NCBI RefSeq assembly: GCF_001548395.1
Contig: NZ_AP017367.1
Coordinates: 3,943,001-4,007,000 of the forward strand
Direction: 5' to 3'
DNA from: Leptolyngbya sp. O-77
GTDB taxonomy: Bacteria > Cyanobacteriota > Cyanobacteriia > Elainellales > Elainellaceae
Length of the DNA stretch: 64,000 bases
Part shown: piece after piece, positions 45,781-54,727 of the stretch
Numbering within the stretch: the stretch's first letter is position 1
How the letters are laid out: the number at the start of each line of letters is the position of its first letter
The notes under the pieces: model-generated
Database searches by the model: none
What the model was told of the DNA's origin: nothing
What the model saw: the letters and a program-made list of their open reading frames with translations, nothing else
Position numbers and translations under genes: made by a program

Positions 45781-46147
45781 GGTGCAAAGGGTTGAGAAGG
45801 GCATAGAGCAAGCCTGGAATCGGGCGATCGCCCTCCATCCTCAAACCTCCATCCTCAACCCAATCGCCCTAAGTAGCAAAACCTATCGCAAAACTTAGTG
45901 ATATTTTTTAGTGATATTTTCGAGCTTTTTGCGCTATCCTGCGATCGCCCCAAACTCTCACATTTTCGATCCCCTCGACCTCGCTTGACCTCGCTTGACT
46001 CGACCTGGCTAGATTGGCTCGCTGTCCTTGGCTATATCTCCCTGGCGCTGCTGGTGTGCTGGCGCGTCTTACAAACGCAGCCCAAGAAGTAGCCTAGAAA
46101 ATGCCTAGAAAATATCGCTCGTCAGAAAAACGCTCCCAAAGGTCTTC
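45781..46147. other. Intergenic region with possible small membrane peptide
   Basis: HIP1-rich, with short repeats (CCTCGCTTGA twice near 45980). The only coding candidate is the small frame ending at 46092. Confidence 0.4.
45898..46092 (+). CDS. Possible small single-helix membrane protein
   Basis: The frame ends WLDWLAVLGYISLALLVCWR-VLQTQPKK, a good 20-residue membrane helix with a basic tail, as in small thylakoid subunits. The upstream part (to the GTG at 45898) is Ser/Arg/Pro-rich and unconvincing, so the real start may be an alternative codon close to the helix. No Shine-Dalgarno sequence is clear. I do not recognise a family. Confidence 0.3.
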   Translation: MIFFSDIFELFALSCDRPKLSHFRSPRPRLTSLDSTWLDWLAVLGYISLALLVCWRVLQTQPKK

Positions 46148-46723
46148 ATGGCAAAGAAACCAAAGCACGATCTGAAATGGGTGAAAGAAACCCTCAGCCT
46201 GCCCGAAAACCACAACTGGAAATCGCAAGATGGCTACAACATTTTCGTAGCTGGACGCGGTGCCGTGCGGTTCGACGTTCCCGAAGATTGGATCTTCGAG
46301 CCAGATGAAAAATCCTTCAAGTTTTTTGACGGCAAGCCGCCGAACGACAACTGCCGCCTGGAGGTGTCCTATAACCTGCTCCCAGAGGGCGACTGGACGC
46401 TGTTTCCGCTGGTCAGCGTGATGAAGGAACTAGTCGAAAAAGACGAGCGCAACATTTTAGAAAAGGGCGAGATTGTCAGCCTCAAACGACAAACCGCCCG
46501 GATCGTCTGGACAGAGTTCAAGTTTCTCGATTCGCAGGAAAATCGCGAAGCCTACTCGCGCACCTGCATCGGGCTGGGGTCAGGGGTGCAGTGCCTAATC
46601 ACCTTCGACTATTGGGTAGACGATGCCGAGCGGCTCACACCCGTTTGGGACGTGGTCATGAATACGCTGACGCTGGGGTTGTTTATTCGCGACCCCAGAC
46701 AGGGCTTTGCGTTTCCTGATTAA
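46148..46723 (+). CDS. Conserved cyanobacterial protein of unknown function, 191 residues
   Basis: ATG 46148. The protein is soluble and alpha/beta with a basic first 12 residues (MAKKPKHDLKWVK). FVAGRGAVRFDVPEDWIFEP and RLEVSYNLLPEGDWTLFPLV suggest a beta sandwich. AYSRTCIGLGSGVQCLITFD and MNTLTLGLFIRDPRQG close the fold. There are two Cys and no signal peptide. I recall similar cyanobacterial proteins of about 190 residues with no assigned role. Its stop codon lies in the first unit of a 14-bp tandem repeat. Confidence 0.75.
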   Translation: MAKKPKHDLKWVKETLSLPENHNWKSQDGYNIFVAGRGAVRFDVPEDWIFEPDEKSFKFFDGKPPNDNCRLEVSYNLLPEGDWTLFPLVSVMKELVEKDERNILEKGEIVSLKRQTARIVWTEFKFLDSQENREAYSRTCIGLGSGVQCLITFDYWVDDAERLTPVWDVVMNTLTLGLFIRDPRQGFAFPD

Positions 46724-46768
46724 CACTTCCTGATTAACACTTCCTGATTAACACTTCCTGATTAACAC
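46713..46768. repeat. 14-bp perfect tandem repeat, four copies
   Basis: Four exact copies of TTCCTGATTAACAC. The first copy includes the last codons and the TAA stop of the gene ending at 46723, so each unit carries a potential in-phase or out-of-phase stop. Confidence 0.97.
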
Positions 46769-46797
46769 AATGTGCAACTTTGCCGATTCCCTTGTGT

Positions 46798-46868
46798 GAA
46801 TCGTTGGGCGGCGGTGCTGTCCAACGATTCATGCTCTTAGAAAAGCATTTGTGCAAGAGGTCTACTAA
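46798..46868. repeat. Dispersed ~70-bp palindromic element, copy 2
   Basis: Matches 4889-4960. The 33-base palindrome at 46798-46830 has 12-base arms GAATCGTTGGGC and GTCCAACGATTC that pair fully (one G-T) around GGCGGTGCT. The following part shares AGAAAAGCAT and TGCAAGAGGT with copy 1. It lies between two convergent unknown genes. Confidence 0.85.
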
Positions 46869-46875
46869 GGATCAG

Positions 46876-47220
46876 CTAAAGATCAGTATCTTCTCTCCGA
46901 ATGCGATCGCACAGCACGTAAATTGCCTGCACCACGCGCTCGTACAGCGCCTCATCAGACCCTTCATGCTCAAACAACTGGCGCGTTTCTTCGACCCAAG
47001 CATCGGCAGTTTCGGTCGTCCATTCTTCCATCAGGTCTAGTTCCATCTCTTCCAGTTTCATCGCTTCTAGCTCCAGGTTTTGTAGCAGTGCTGGGTCTTC
47101 GGGCATGTCGATTTCTGTTTCGATCCATTGGTTCGAGTCAGCCCGTTCTGAATCAGCCGTTAAATTCCACAGCAAGTCCATCTGAGCAAAATCGGGCGGG
47201 TATTGGGGTCGTCGTGCCAT
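46876..47220 (-). CDS. Acidic protein of unknown function, 114 residues
   Basis: Begins MARRPQYPPDFAQMDLLWNL and is otherwise very acidic and Met/Glu/Leu-rich (ELEAMKLEEMELDLMEEWTT). It ends in a helix LYERVVQAIYVLCDRIRRED. Predicted all-helical and soluble. I recognise no family. Normal codon use and the clean start after a spacer support a gene. Confidence 0.65.
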   Translation of the reverse strand: MARRPQYPPDFAQMDLLWNLTADSERADSNQWIETEIDMPEDPALLQNLELEAMKLEEMELDLMEEWTTETADAWVEETRQLFEHEGSDEALYERVVQAIYVLCDRIRREDTDL

Positions 47221-47524
47221 GTCGCCTCACCAAATTTAGTACAAATATACTAAATCAGATTGGAGTAAAACGCTAGCCCTGGTGACGGATTTTTAGCTTG
47301 ATTTAACGACTTGATTTAACAACTTGATTGACGGGCAATCCAAAATCGAGAATTGATATTGATATAGTCTCTGGTCTTAATCCGTCTTGCAAAGCGCCAA
47401 AATTTAGCCCTGAGACAGAGCATTGAGAACAGTTCTGGGCGATCGCCCGTGCTACAGTCTAAGCATTACAAGCGCTGACGATGCGCGGTTTGAAGCCCTT
47501 GGGTTTGGGAGCTTTTGGTCAACC
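47221..47524. other. Intergenic region upstream of malQ
   Basis: About 300 bases. AT-rich near 47240-47400 with a repeated GATTTAAC(G/A)ACTTGATT motif at about 47300-47330. Promoters for the divergent genes on either side probably lie here. No RNA gene recognised. Confidence 0.45.
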
Positions 47525-49095
47525 ATGCCGTTTCCCCGTTCTAGTGGTATTTTGCTGCACCCCACGTCGTTTCCCAGCCGCTATGGAATTGGGGATCTTG
47601 GAGACAGCGCCTATCGGTTTGTCGAGTTTTTGCAGCGCAGCGGGCAGCAGTTTTGGCAGGTGTTGCCGCTGGGGCCGACGGGGCATGGCAACTCGCCCTA
47701 TATGTGCTTTTCGTCGATGGCAGGCAATCCGCTGCTAATCAGCCCTGATCGCCTCTATCACGAGGGCTGGCTGACGGATGAAGACCTGGCAAACTTGCCC
47801 GATTTTCCCGCTGAGCGAGTCGAGTATGACCGGGTGATTGAAACCAAGATGCCGCTGTTGCTAAAGGCAGCCCAGCGCTTTAAGGAACACGCCACGGTAG
47901 AGCAGCGCATGGAGTTCGATGCGTTTTGCGCCAGCCGCGCCTTTTGGCTGAATGACTATGCGCTGTTCATCGCGCTGAAGGAGGCTCAGGGCGGCCTTAG
48001 CTGGCACCAGTGGGATGAGGCGATCGCCCGTCGCGATTCAGCAGCGCTGGCCGAGTGGCGGCTCAAGCTCAGCGAAGAGATCTTTCAGCATAAGTATTTG
48101 CAGTTCGAGTTTTTCCGCCAGTGGTCTACGCTGCGCGACTACGCAAATGATCTGGGCATCCGCATCATTGGCGACATCCCCATCTATGTGGCGCACGACA
48201 GCGTAGACGTGTGGGCATTTCCCGAATTTTTCCACCTTGACCCAGAAACAGGCGAACCCGCGCTGATGGCAGGCGTGCCGCCAGATTACTTTAGCGAGAC
48301 GGGGGCAACTCTGGGGGCAACCCAATTTATCACTGGGAGGGCGCTGGAAGAGGCGGGCTTTGGCTGGTGGCTCCAGCGATTTCGTTCCACGCTAGATTAT
48401 GTAGATATCGTCCGCATCGACCATTTTCGGGGCTTTTGCGCTTACTGGGCCGTGCCCCAGGGCGAGGAGACTGCGATGAACGGCGAGTGGATTGATGCAC
48501 CGGGCACGGCGTTTTTTGAGACGCTGGCAGCGGAACTGGGGCATCTGCCGATTTTGGCAGAAGACCTGGGGGTAATTACGCCTGATGTGGAAGAGTTGCG
48601 CGATCGCTTCGAGTTTCCTGGTATGAAAATTCTGCAATTTGCCTTTGGTGGCGGTGCTGATAATCCGTTTCTGCCGTTCAATTTTGAGCGCAACTGCGTC
48701 GTTTACACAGGCACTCATGACAACGACACCACCCAGGGCTGGTTTAGCGAACTGTCAGAATATGAGCGCGATCGCCTGATTCGCTATCTGGGCTGTGTGT
48801 CGGAAGAGGGCATCCACTGGGGATCTGATTCGTCTGGGCATGGCCCTCGGTGGCTAACCAGGCCATTTTCCCGCTGCAAGACCTGCTGGGCCTGGGCACT
48901 GAGGCTCGCATGAACTATCCCGGCAAGCCCGATGGCAACTGGGACTGGCGCTACCGAGCCGAGGTTTTAACTGAAGAATTGGGCGATCGCCTTTTGGCGC
49001 TGGTCGAACTCTACGGCCGCGCCCCCAAACCTCCTTCAAAACAGGATCGTGAAGCCCGACACGAAATAGAGCCTGGTCAGCCCGACCCTCATTGA
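47525..49095 (+). pseudogene. malQ: 4-alpha-glucanotransferase, two one-base insertions at 48819-48822 and 48844-48846
   Basis: ATG 47525 (MPFPRSSGILLHPTSFPSRY) to 49095 is 1571 bases; removing two gives 523 codons, the family size. Motifs: GNSPYMCFSSMAGNP, VRIDHFRGF (nucleophile Asp), LAEDLG (acid Glu) and GTHDNDT. After GIHW the frame breaks. The next 24 bases encode DLIRLGMA in another frame, the conserved MalQ block, and SVANQAIFPLQDLLGLG then resumes in the third. An extra G in TGGGGAT and an extra C in GCCCTCG account for both shifts. It transfers alpha-1,4-glucan segments in glycogen and maltodextrin metabolism. The rest is intact. Confidence 0.92.
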
Positions 49096-49273
49096 CGCCC
49101 CTTTCACTCACACCCTTATCTACTATCTACACCCTTATCTACAAAGATCGACATCCACAAAAATCGACCGCCAGAGGTCAAAACTCCTGCGCCGCAAATG
49201 CCGTCACCGCGGCACCCAAAACCCATAACCACAATGCAAGTAACCGCAATGCAGGAACTAGGGCTGGGCAAAG

Positions 49274-50134
49274 CTAGTTAGCCTGAGCATTTGAAGAGGC
49301 TTGGGTGCTGCCTTGGCCCGGCGATGGCGGAAAGACGATGGACTGAACGGCTCCAGGCTGACCGATGGGCTTTGCTTCCTGCTCATTGTAGGACACCAGC
49401 ACACCGCCCGCGTTGCCAGCGCGGATGCGAACTTCCCGGTCGGCTGCCCAACTGCGCTGCGTGCCGGCCTGCATCATGCCTTCAAAATCGGTGCGTCCGT
49501 CCACGGTCACCCGCAGCCAGGATTGCTCCCGCAGCGTAATTTCCACGCGAACAGGCTTGGCGGGTACGGCAGGCGACGGGCTGGGAGAAGGGCTGGCGGC
49601 GATCGCCTGTGTAGTGGGCGATTGTCCAGGCTGGGCGGCAGGGCTGGCAGCAGTCGGCGAGGGCGAGGCGATGAGCGAGGGGACAGGAGAGGGCTGATTC
49701 GCCGTAATCGGCGTGGTAGAACGGCTCCAGACGTAGGACAGGCCGGCGATCGCCGCTGCAATCAGCCCCACATAAGCAACATACAGGTGTAGCGGACGCA
49801 ATTGTGCCTCCGGCGTTTCCTGCCAGGACGGCTGAATTTCAGCATTTTGCGGCTCCAATGGGAACTCGTTTGCCAGGGCGTGCCCGTCTAGCCCCAGCGC
49901 ATCCGCATAACGCCGCAAAAAGCCCCGGATATAGACCCCTTCAGGAAGCTCCTTAAAATTGCCAGATTCGATCGCGCGAATCACTCGCGGCTGAATCATT
50001 GTCTGGGCAGAAATCTGGTCGATCGAGAGCATCTGCTGCTCCCGAAGCTGGTGCAACTCATAGCCCAACTCTTCAAGCTTCAGGATTTGCTCTTGCTCTA
50101 GTGGAGAAAGACCCTTGCTCATAGCATCCAGCAC
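49274..50134 (-). CDS. RodZ-like helix-turn-helix membrane protein
   Basis: 286 residues (or 282 from the second Met). A Cro/RodZ-type HTH (about 25-95: LGYELHQLREQQMLSIDQIS, RVIRAIESGNFKELPEGVYI, RGFLRRYADALGLD) is followed by one membrane helix (LYVAYVGLIAAAIAGLSYVW, about 113-133) and a Pro/Ser/Ala linker. The C-terminal DUF4115 domain (VRVEITLREQSWLRVTVDGR) is of the RodZ type. RodZ links MreB to the membrane in cell-shape control; in cyanobacteria these proteins are less studied. It is on the same strand as the pseudouridine synthase, which lies upstream of it. Confidence 0.88.
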   Translation of the reverse strand: MLDAMSKGLSPLEQEQILKLEELGYELHQLREQQMLSIDQISAQTMIQPRVIRAIESGNFKELPEGVYIRGFLRRYADALGLDGHALANEFPLEPQNAEIQPSWQETPEAQLRPLHLYVAYVGLIAAAIAGLSYVWSRSTTPITANQPSPVPSLIASPSPTAASPAAQPGQSPTTQAIAASPSPSPSPAVPAKPVRVEITLREQSWLRVTVDGRTDFEGMMQAGTQRSWAADREVRIRAGNAGGVLVSYNEQEAKPIGQPGAVQSIVFPPSPGQGSTQASSNAQAN

Positions 50135-50296
50135 CTTACGCTCCTCACTGTGACGTGACCTGTTGAGACGACATGACCTGATGAGACATGATTTTGATGA
50201 TTGGTCGGCCGCACAAGCTCAGCATCATCCTCAAAAAGCCAGACTCTAAACCCCCAAAAGAGGGCGACACAGATAAGAGCATATTACTTCAAAATC

Positions 50297-51055
50297 CTAC
50301 GGGTCTGAAGGGGGTTTGGCGAAGTTACCAGCCTGCGCTCGGAGAAAATCCAGATCCTTTGAGGTCAGGTTTCGATAGCGTCCGGGAGGCAAATCTCCCA
50401 GCGAAATCGGCCCGATCGCCACTCGATGGAGCGACATTACAGGATGCCCCAACTGCTCAGCGACGCGGCGGATTTGTCGATTCCGCCCTTCATGCAAGAC
50501 GATTTTCAGCAGGGTTTTGTTCGGTCGAGCATCGAGGAGCGTGACTTCGGCGGGCAGGGTTGGGCGATCGTCTAGCAGCACGCCGCCTCGCCATCGCTGC
50601 AAAGTCTCCGCGCTGGGGCGGCCAGCAACCCACACTTCGTACACCTTGGGAATGTGGTGAGACGGATGGGTGAGGGGAAAGGTCAGGGAACCGTCGTTGG
50701 TCAGCAGCAGCGCTCCGGTGGAATTGGCATCCAGGCGGCCCACGGGGTGCAGCCCACGGCTCTGGCGCAAATGCTCTGGCAACAGGTCTAGCACCGTGCG
50801 CCGTTGCTGCGGATCGTGGCAAGTGGAGACTACACCCATCGGCTTATGCAGCAGCAGATAAAGCAGGTCTGGACGGGCCTGGGCGTTTAGCAGCTTGCCG
50901 TCTACTTCTAGGCGATCGCCCGTCAGATCCGCCACCTGACCCAATGTCGCCACCTGCCCATTCAGACGCACCCGCCCCGCCAGGATCATTTGCTCTGCCT
51001 GGCGGCGCGAAGCAATGCCATATTGAGACAAAATTTTCTGAATCCGCTCAGCCAT
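50297..51055 (-). CDS. RsuA/RluB-family pseudouridine synthase
   Basis: 252 residues. An N-terminal S4 RNA-binding domain (RIQKILSQYGIASRRQAEQM, GRVRLNGQ) precedes the catalytic domain, where the nucleophile Asp lies in GLHPVGRLDANSTGALLLTN. NRQIRRVAEQLGHPVMSLHR follows, the usual C-terminal motif. It isomerises specific uridines in 16S or 23S rRNA. RsuA, RluB, RluE and RluF are not separable by eye; the S4 domain argues against RluE. Confidence 0.93.
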   Translation of the reverse strand: MAERIQKILSQYGIASRRQAEQMILAGRVRLNGQVATLGQVADLTGDRLEVDGKLLNAQARPDLLYLLLHKPMGVVSTCHDPQQRRTVLDLLPEHLRQSRGLHPVGRLDANSTGALLLTNDGSLTFPLTHPSHHIPKVYEVWVAGRPSAETLQRWRGGVLLDDRPTLPAEVTLLDARPNKTLLKIVLHEGRNRQIRRVAEQLGHPVMSLHRVAIGPISLGDLPPGRYRNLTSKDLDFLRAQAGNFAKPPSDP

Positions 51056-51208
51056 TCTGGCTCATGTCGATTTGCGATTTTGGATTTGCGATTTTGGGTC
51101 AGCAAGGTGTCAGCAGGGCTTCCAGCCATCTCCCCTGTGGTGCCACAGGCGGACTGATATCAGCCGCGTTATCTTGCTTGCATCACGCCATCACCCTATC
51201 ATGCAGCC

Positions 51209-52093
51209 TTACGATCGCCGAATATTTAAGCAGCACCAGTCCTGCCTGCGCCAGAGCGTGGCAACGATCCAGCCGTTGGCTTCGAGCGAGTCAGCAATGG
51301 GCTTCACCTGATCTAGCAAGATGCCGCTGAGAACGCCCCAAGTGCTGGGTTTGGCGATCGCCCCAAAACCGGGGATCAGGTCAAGAATCACTTCTGCCAG
51401 AATATTGCACACAAACCCATCGACGGGGGCGGGCAGCATTTGGGTGAGGTGATCCAGGCTGCCCAGTTCGACGATCAGACGCTCTGGCGCGATGCCGTTT
51501 AGCTCTCGGCTGGCGTTGGTGGAGTCAATCGTCAACGGGTCAGTATCCACCGCGTAGGCTTGCTTTGCTCCCAGCAGCAGCGCTGCGATAGAAAGAATGC
51601 CAGAGCCGCAGCCAATGTCGGCAAGGGTGATATCCGATGGCCCCTCGATCCGCATTTCCAGCGCCTCTAGGCAAAGCTGCGTTGTGGCGTGGGCCCCCGT
51701 GCCAAAAGCAACCCCAGGGTCAAGTTGCAGCACAATGCGATCGCCCTGCGCGGGGACAGGCAGCCAGGCAGGGTTGATCAAGAGGCGATCGCCCACTTCC
51801 TGCGGATGCCAATACTGCTTCCAGCTACTCGACCAGTCTTCTTCATCAATCATCTGCCACTGTACTACAGGCACCGCCACCCCAGCACAGAGGGCATCCT
51901 GCTTCAGCCGCAGCGCCAGCGCCGACAGATCCAGCAACTCAGCTTGAGTCTGCGGCAGGTAGCCGCGCACCAGCACACCGAACTCCTTGCGTTCACTCGC
52001 CGTGCCTTTGCAGCCAAACTCCTCAAGCCGCCAAGACACCAGGTCTTCGGCTGCCGGATCGCACAGCACTTGAATTTCCCACCAGGTGGACAT
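51209..52093 (-). CDS. prmA: Ribosomal protein L11 methyltransferase
   Basis: 294 residues. The AdoMet motif I is LADIGCGSGILSIAALLLGA, motif II follows with AVDTDPLTIDSTNASRE, and NILAEVILDLIPGF is the PrmA active-site strand. LDPGVAFGTGAHATTQLCLE is specific for PrmA. It trimethylates L11 of the large ribosomal subunit. It lies 92 bp downstream of serA on the same strand, an order found in other cyanobacteria. Confidence 0.96.
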   Translation of the reverse strand: MSTWWEIQVLCDPAAEDLVSWRLEEFGCKGTASERKEFGVLVRGYLPQTQAELLDLSALALRLKQDALCAGVAVPVVQWQMIDEEDWSSSWKQYWHPQEVGDRLLINPAWLPVPAQGDRIVLQLDPGVAFGTGAHATTQLCLEALEMRIEGPSDITLADIGCGSGILSIAALLLGAKQAYAVDTDPLTIDSTNASRELNGIAPERLIVELGSLDHLTQMLPAPVDGFVCNILAEVILDLIPGFGAIAKPSTWGVLSGILLDQVKPIADSLEANGWIVATLWRRQDWCCLNIRRS

Positions 52094-52185
52094 AAGGGGT
52101 CAGGGTGTGAAAGCTGGCCGAAAGGCTGATTTGTTGCGCCCGTTGCGCCCGAAGAATCAGCCGAAACTAACGCCTCAAACCAGCG

Positions 52186-53775
52186 CTAAGACGTAGGCAG
52201 CGTCACCGTATAGGCATCGCGGATGCCGGGAACCTGAGTAATTTCGTCGAGAATGCCGTCTGGCAAGGGGTCGTCCAGGCTTAGCACCATCACCGCATCG
52301 CCCCGCACAATCTTGCGGCCGACCTGCATACTGGCAATATTGACGTTCAGGCTTCCCAAGAGAGAACCTAGCTTACCAATGATCCCCGGCATGTCGCGGT
52401 GCAGCGTGAACAGCATATGGCGACTGGGCGGCACGTTGATTGGGAAGTCGTCAATATTGGTGATGCGAATTTCGTTGTCGCCTAGGAGCGCACCCGTGAC
52501 GGTGTGTTCGCCGTTGGGGCCACTAGCCGACAGGCGCAGAGAACCTGTGTAATCAATCACCGCCGCATCGCGGGTTTCTACCACGCGAATGCCCCGCTCC
52601 TTGGCTTCGATGCTGGCGTTAACGTAGTTGACCCGCTCTTGCAGCGCAGTGGACAGCAGACCTTTTAGCGCGGCCACCACGACGGGCTGACTCTCGTTGC
52701 TGGCGAGTTCACCCTGAAGCCGCACGTTCAGCGACTCGACGCGGCCGCCCGTGAGCTGGCTGATCAGATTGCCCAAGATTTCCGCCAGTTGCAGGTAAGG
52801 GCGCAGTTTTTCCAGCAGGTCGGGCCGCAAACCCGGAATGTTGACCGCCGAGCGGGCAGGCAGCCCCAGCAGCACATCGCGGATTTGCTCGGCTACGTCG
52901 ATCGCCACGTTGACCTGGGCTTCTTCAGTAGACGCACCGAGGTGGGGCGTGAGAATAACTTCTTTGCCGAGGGCCCGCAATGCTGACTCGCCCAGCGGTT
53001 CTGATTCGTAGACATCCAGGGCGGCTCCGGCGATTTTGCCTTCCTTGAGGGCGATCGCCAAGGCCTCTTCATCAATGATCCCACCCCGCGCGCAGTTGAT
53101 AATACGAGCCGTAGGCTTCATCTTGGCCAGCGACTCAGCGTTGATCATGTGCTGGGTTTCTGGCGTTTTGGGCAGGTGCAGCGTAATATAGTCCGACTCG
53201 CGCAGCAGCAGATCCAGATCCACCAAATGGCAGCCCATCTGCTCGGCGCGTTCGCTAGAGAGGAATGGGTCGTAAGCTAGCAGGCGCATCTCCATTGCCC
53301 GCGCCACTTTCGCCACATGGGAGCCGATCTTGCCCAGCCCAACGATCCCCAGCGTTTTTTTGTAGACCTCGACCCCTGTGAAGCTCTTGCGATCCCACTC
53401 GCCCGCCTTCACCGATTGATTAGCAGCAGGGATATGACGCGACAGGGCCAGCATCATCGCTAGGGCGTGTTCTGCTGCGGCGATGGTGTTGCCTTCGGGC
53501 GAGTTGACCACGAGGATGCCGCGACGAGTCGCCGCAGGCACATCGACATTATCCACACCCACGCCTGCACGGCCAATGATTTTGAGCTGAGTGCCTGCTT
53601 CGATGATTTCCTGAGTAACGCGCGTGCCGGAACGAATCATCAGCGCGTCGTAGTCGGGAATGATCTGCACCAGTTGGTCAGGAGACAGCCCGGTTTTCAC
53701 ATCGACCTGAGCAACCTGCGAGAGGATGTCAATTCCGATTTGATCAATTGGGTCGGAAACAAGAACCTTAGACAT
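52186..53775 (-). CDS. serA: D-3-phosphoglycerate dehydrogenase
   Basis: I chose ATG complement 53773-53775 (MSKVLVSDPIDQIGIDIL), giving 529 residues; the frame is open 25 codons further. The NAD-binding motif is GIVGLGKIGSHVAKVARAM. Catalytic Arg is in INCARGGIIDEEAL, and His in ILTPHLGASTEEAQ. The intervening ASB domain (about 320-450) and a C-terminal ACT domain (MLFTLHRDMPGIIGKLGSLL) make the long-form enzyme. It oxidises 3-phosphoglycerate, the first step of serine synthesis, and the ACT domain suggests feedback control. Confidence 0.97.
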   Translation of the reverse strand: MSKVLVSDPIDQIGIDILSQVAQVDVKTGLSPDQLVQIIPDYDALMIRSGTRVTQEIIEAGTQLKIIGRAGVGVDNVDVPAATRRGILVVNSPEGNTIAAAEHALAMMLALSRHIPAANQSVKAGEWDRKSFTGVEVYKKTLGIVGLGKIGSHVAKVARAMEMRLLAYDPFLSSERAEQMGCHLVDLDLLLRESDYITLHLPKTPETQHMINAESLAKMKPTARIINCARGGIIDEEALAIALKEGKIAGAALDVYESEPLGESALRALGKEVILTPHLGASTEEAQVNVAIDVAEQIRDVLLGLPARSAVNIPGLRPDLLEKLRPYLQLAEILGNLISQLTGGRVESLNVRLQGELASNESQPVVVAALKGLLSTALQERVNYVNASIEAKERGIRVVETRDAAVIDYTGSLRLSASGPNGEHTVTGALLGDNEIRITNIDDFPINVPPSRHMLFTLHRDMPGIIGKLGSLLGSLNVNIASMQVGRKIVRGDAVMVLSLDDPLPDGILDEITQVPGIRDAYTVTLPTS

Positions 53776-54269
53776 GATGATGGGCTGACAGGTTGAGAGA
53801 ACAGTGTTGATAGAACAGTGTAGACAGTTTGAAAGACGAGCCAAAAGCAAACGCGAAACCGAAACCCGTACAAGGTTGTGAAGCGCTGAGGGGTGAAGGC
53901 AACCGAATGAGGCGTTCAGATGCAGTTTAGACGCAGGTTTACTCTCCTCAACGGGCGAGTTGCTCTGGTTTTGAACCCGTCATGGGCGATCGCCCCAAGG
54001 ACCCCAGAATCTTTGGACGGGAAAACGCCGGGCCGGTTCGCAGTGCGCCGGAGCAGAAGAGAGTTTTCCACAGACCGAAGGTCATTTTACTGCAAAGCGG
54101 TATACCAATCGGGTTTACACCCGAAAGTTTTTGGGTTCGCCCGCTAGGGCCAGGTTCCGAGGACGAATCCACGAGTACGGCTACCCACACTCGCGGAGAA
54201 ATTGCAATACTTTGAAATATTTTGTTATATTTATTTACAGATTGAAACAAGCCAACACGGGAGGCTGTT
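53776..54269. other. Intergenic region between serA and a small gene
   Basis: About 490 bases without a supported gene. It holds the serA promoter (leftward). Near 54200-54250 it is AT-rich (ATATTTTGTTATATTTATTT), likely the promoter of the small gene at 54270, which has a GGGAGG Shine-Dalgarno at about 54259. Confidence 0.5.
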
Positions 54270-54566
54270 ATGACGCTTCTAATTGCACTATTTGTGATCG
54301 CCTGGGTCGCCGCTTCAGTCATTGGAACCCAAGCGTATTTCCGGGGCGAACAGTCCAAGCCAATCCACGAACGAAACTGGAATTCTGAGTCTTTCGAGCA
54401 GCTCGCCGCCTCCATCACCGCCACGGAAGTGGACTACAGCACGCGCGAGTTCCCGGGTTATTTGGGGGATCAGGGGTTAGGTAGGGGCTGGGGTCGGTCG
54501 GGCTTTTGCGATGGTTATTCTGCGGTGGTTACGTGTCTCTCCTCACTGTCCACCGGGGTCAAATGA
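54270..54566 (+). CDS. Small single-helix membrane protein, conserved in its first half
   Basis: ATG 54270 with GGAGG nine bases upstream. The first 57 residues are a membrane helix (LLIALFVIAWVAASVIGTQA) followed by YFRGEQSKPIHERNWNSESF and EQLAASITATEVDYS. I recall cyanobacterial proteins of 60-75 residues with this YFRGEQxKPIHERNW block, possibly the photosystem II-associated Psb35/Ssl2148 group; this is from memory and unverified. After residue 57 the sequence becomes Gly/Trp/Ser-rich and unlike a conserved tail, so the 98-residue length may result from a lost stop or frame change. A terminator follows at 54633. Confidence 0.65.
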   Translation: MTLLIALFVIAWVAASVIGTQAYFRGEQSKPIHERNWNSESFEQLAASITATEVDYSTREFPGYLGDQGLGRGWGRSGFCDGYSAVVTCLSSLSTGVK

Positions 54567-54632
54567 GGCGATCGCCAGCCGACCTGTGCTCCAAGCCTCG
54601 TTACAACGCACGATTTGAGCCAAGTTACCTAT

Positions 54633-54658
54633 GCCCTCCTGTCTGGAGGGCTTTTTTT
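54633..54658 (+). terminator. Rho-independent terminator
   Basis: GCCCTCC at 54633-54639 and GGAGGGC at 54645-54651 form a perfect 7-bp stem with a 5-base loop, followed by seven T. It terminates the small gene ending at 54566. Confidence 0.9.
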
Positions 54659-54727
54659 GGGCCCAAATCGCTATCGCTCTGGGGTTTCCCTGAAATCTCT
54701 ACCCCCACAAACTTTTGAACTCTAACC

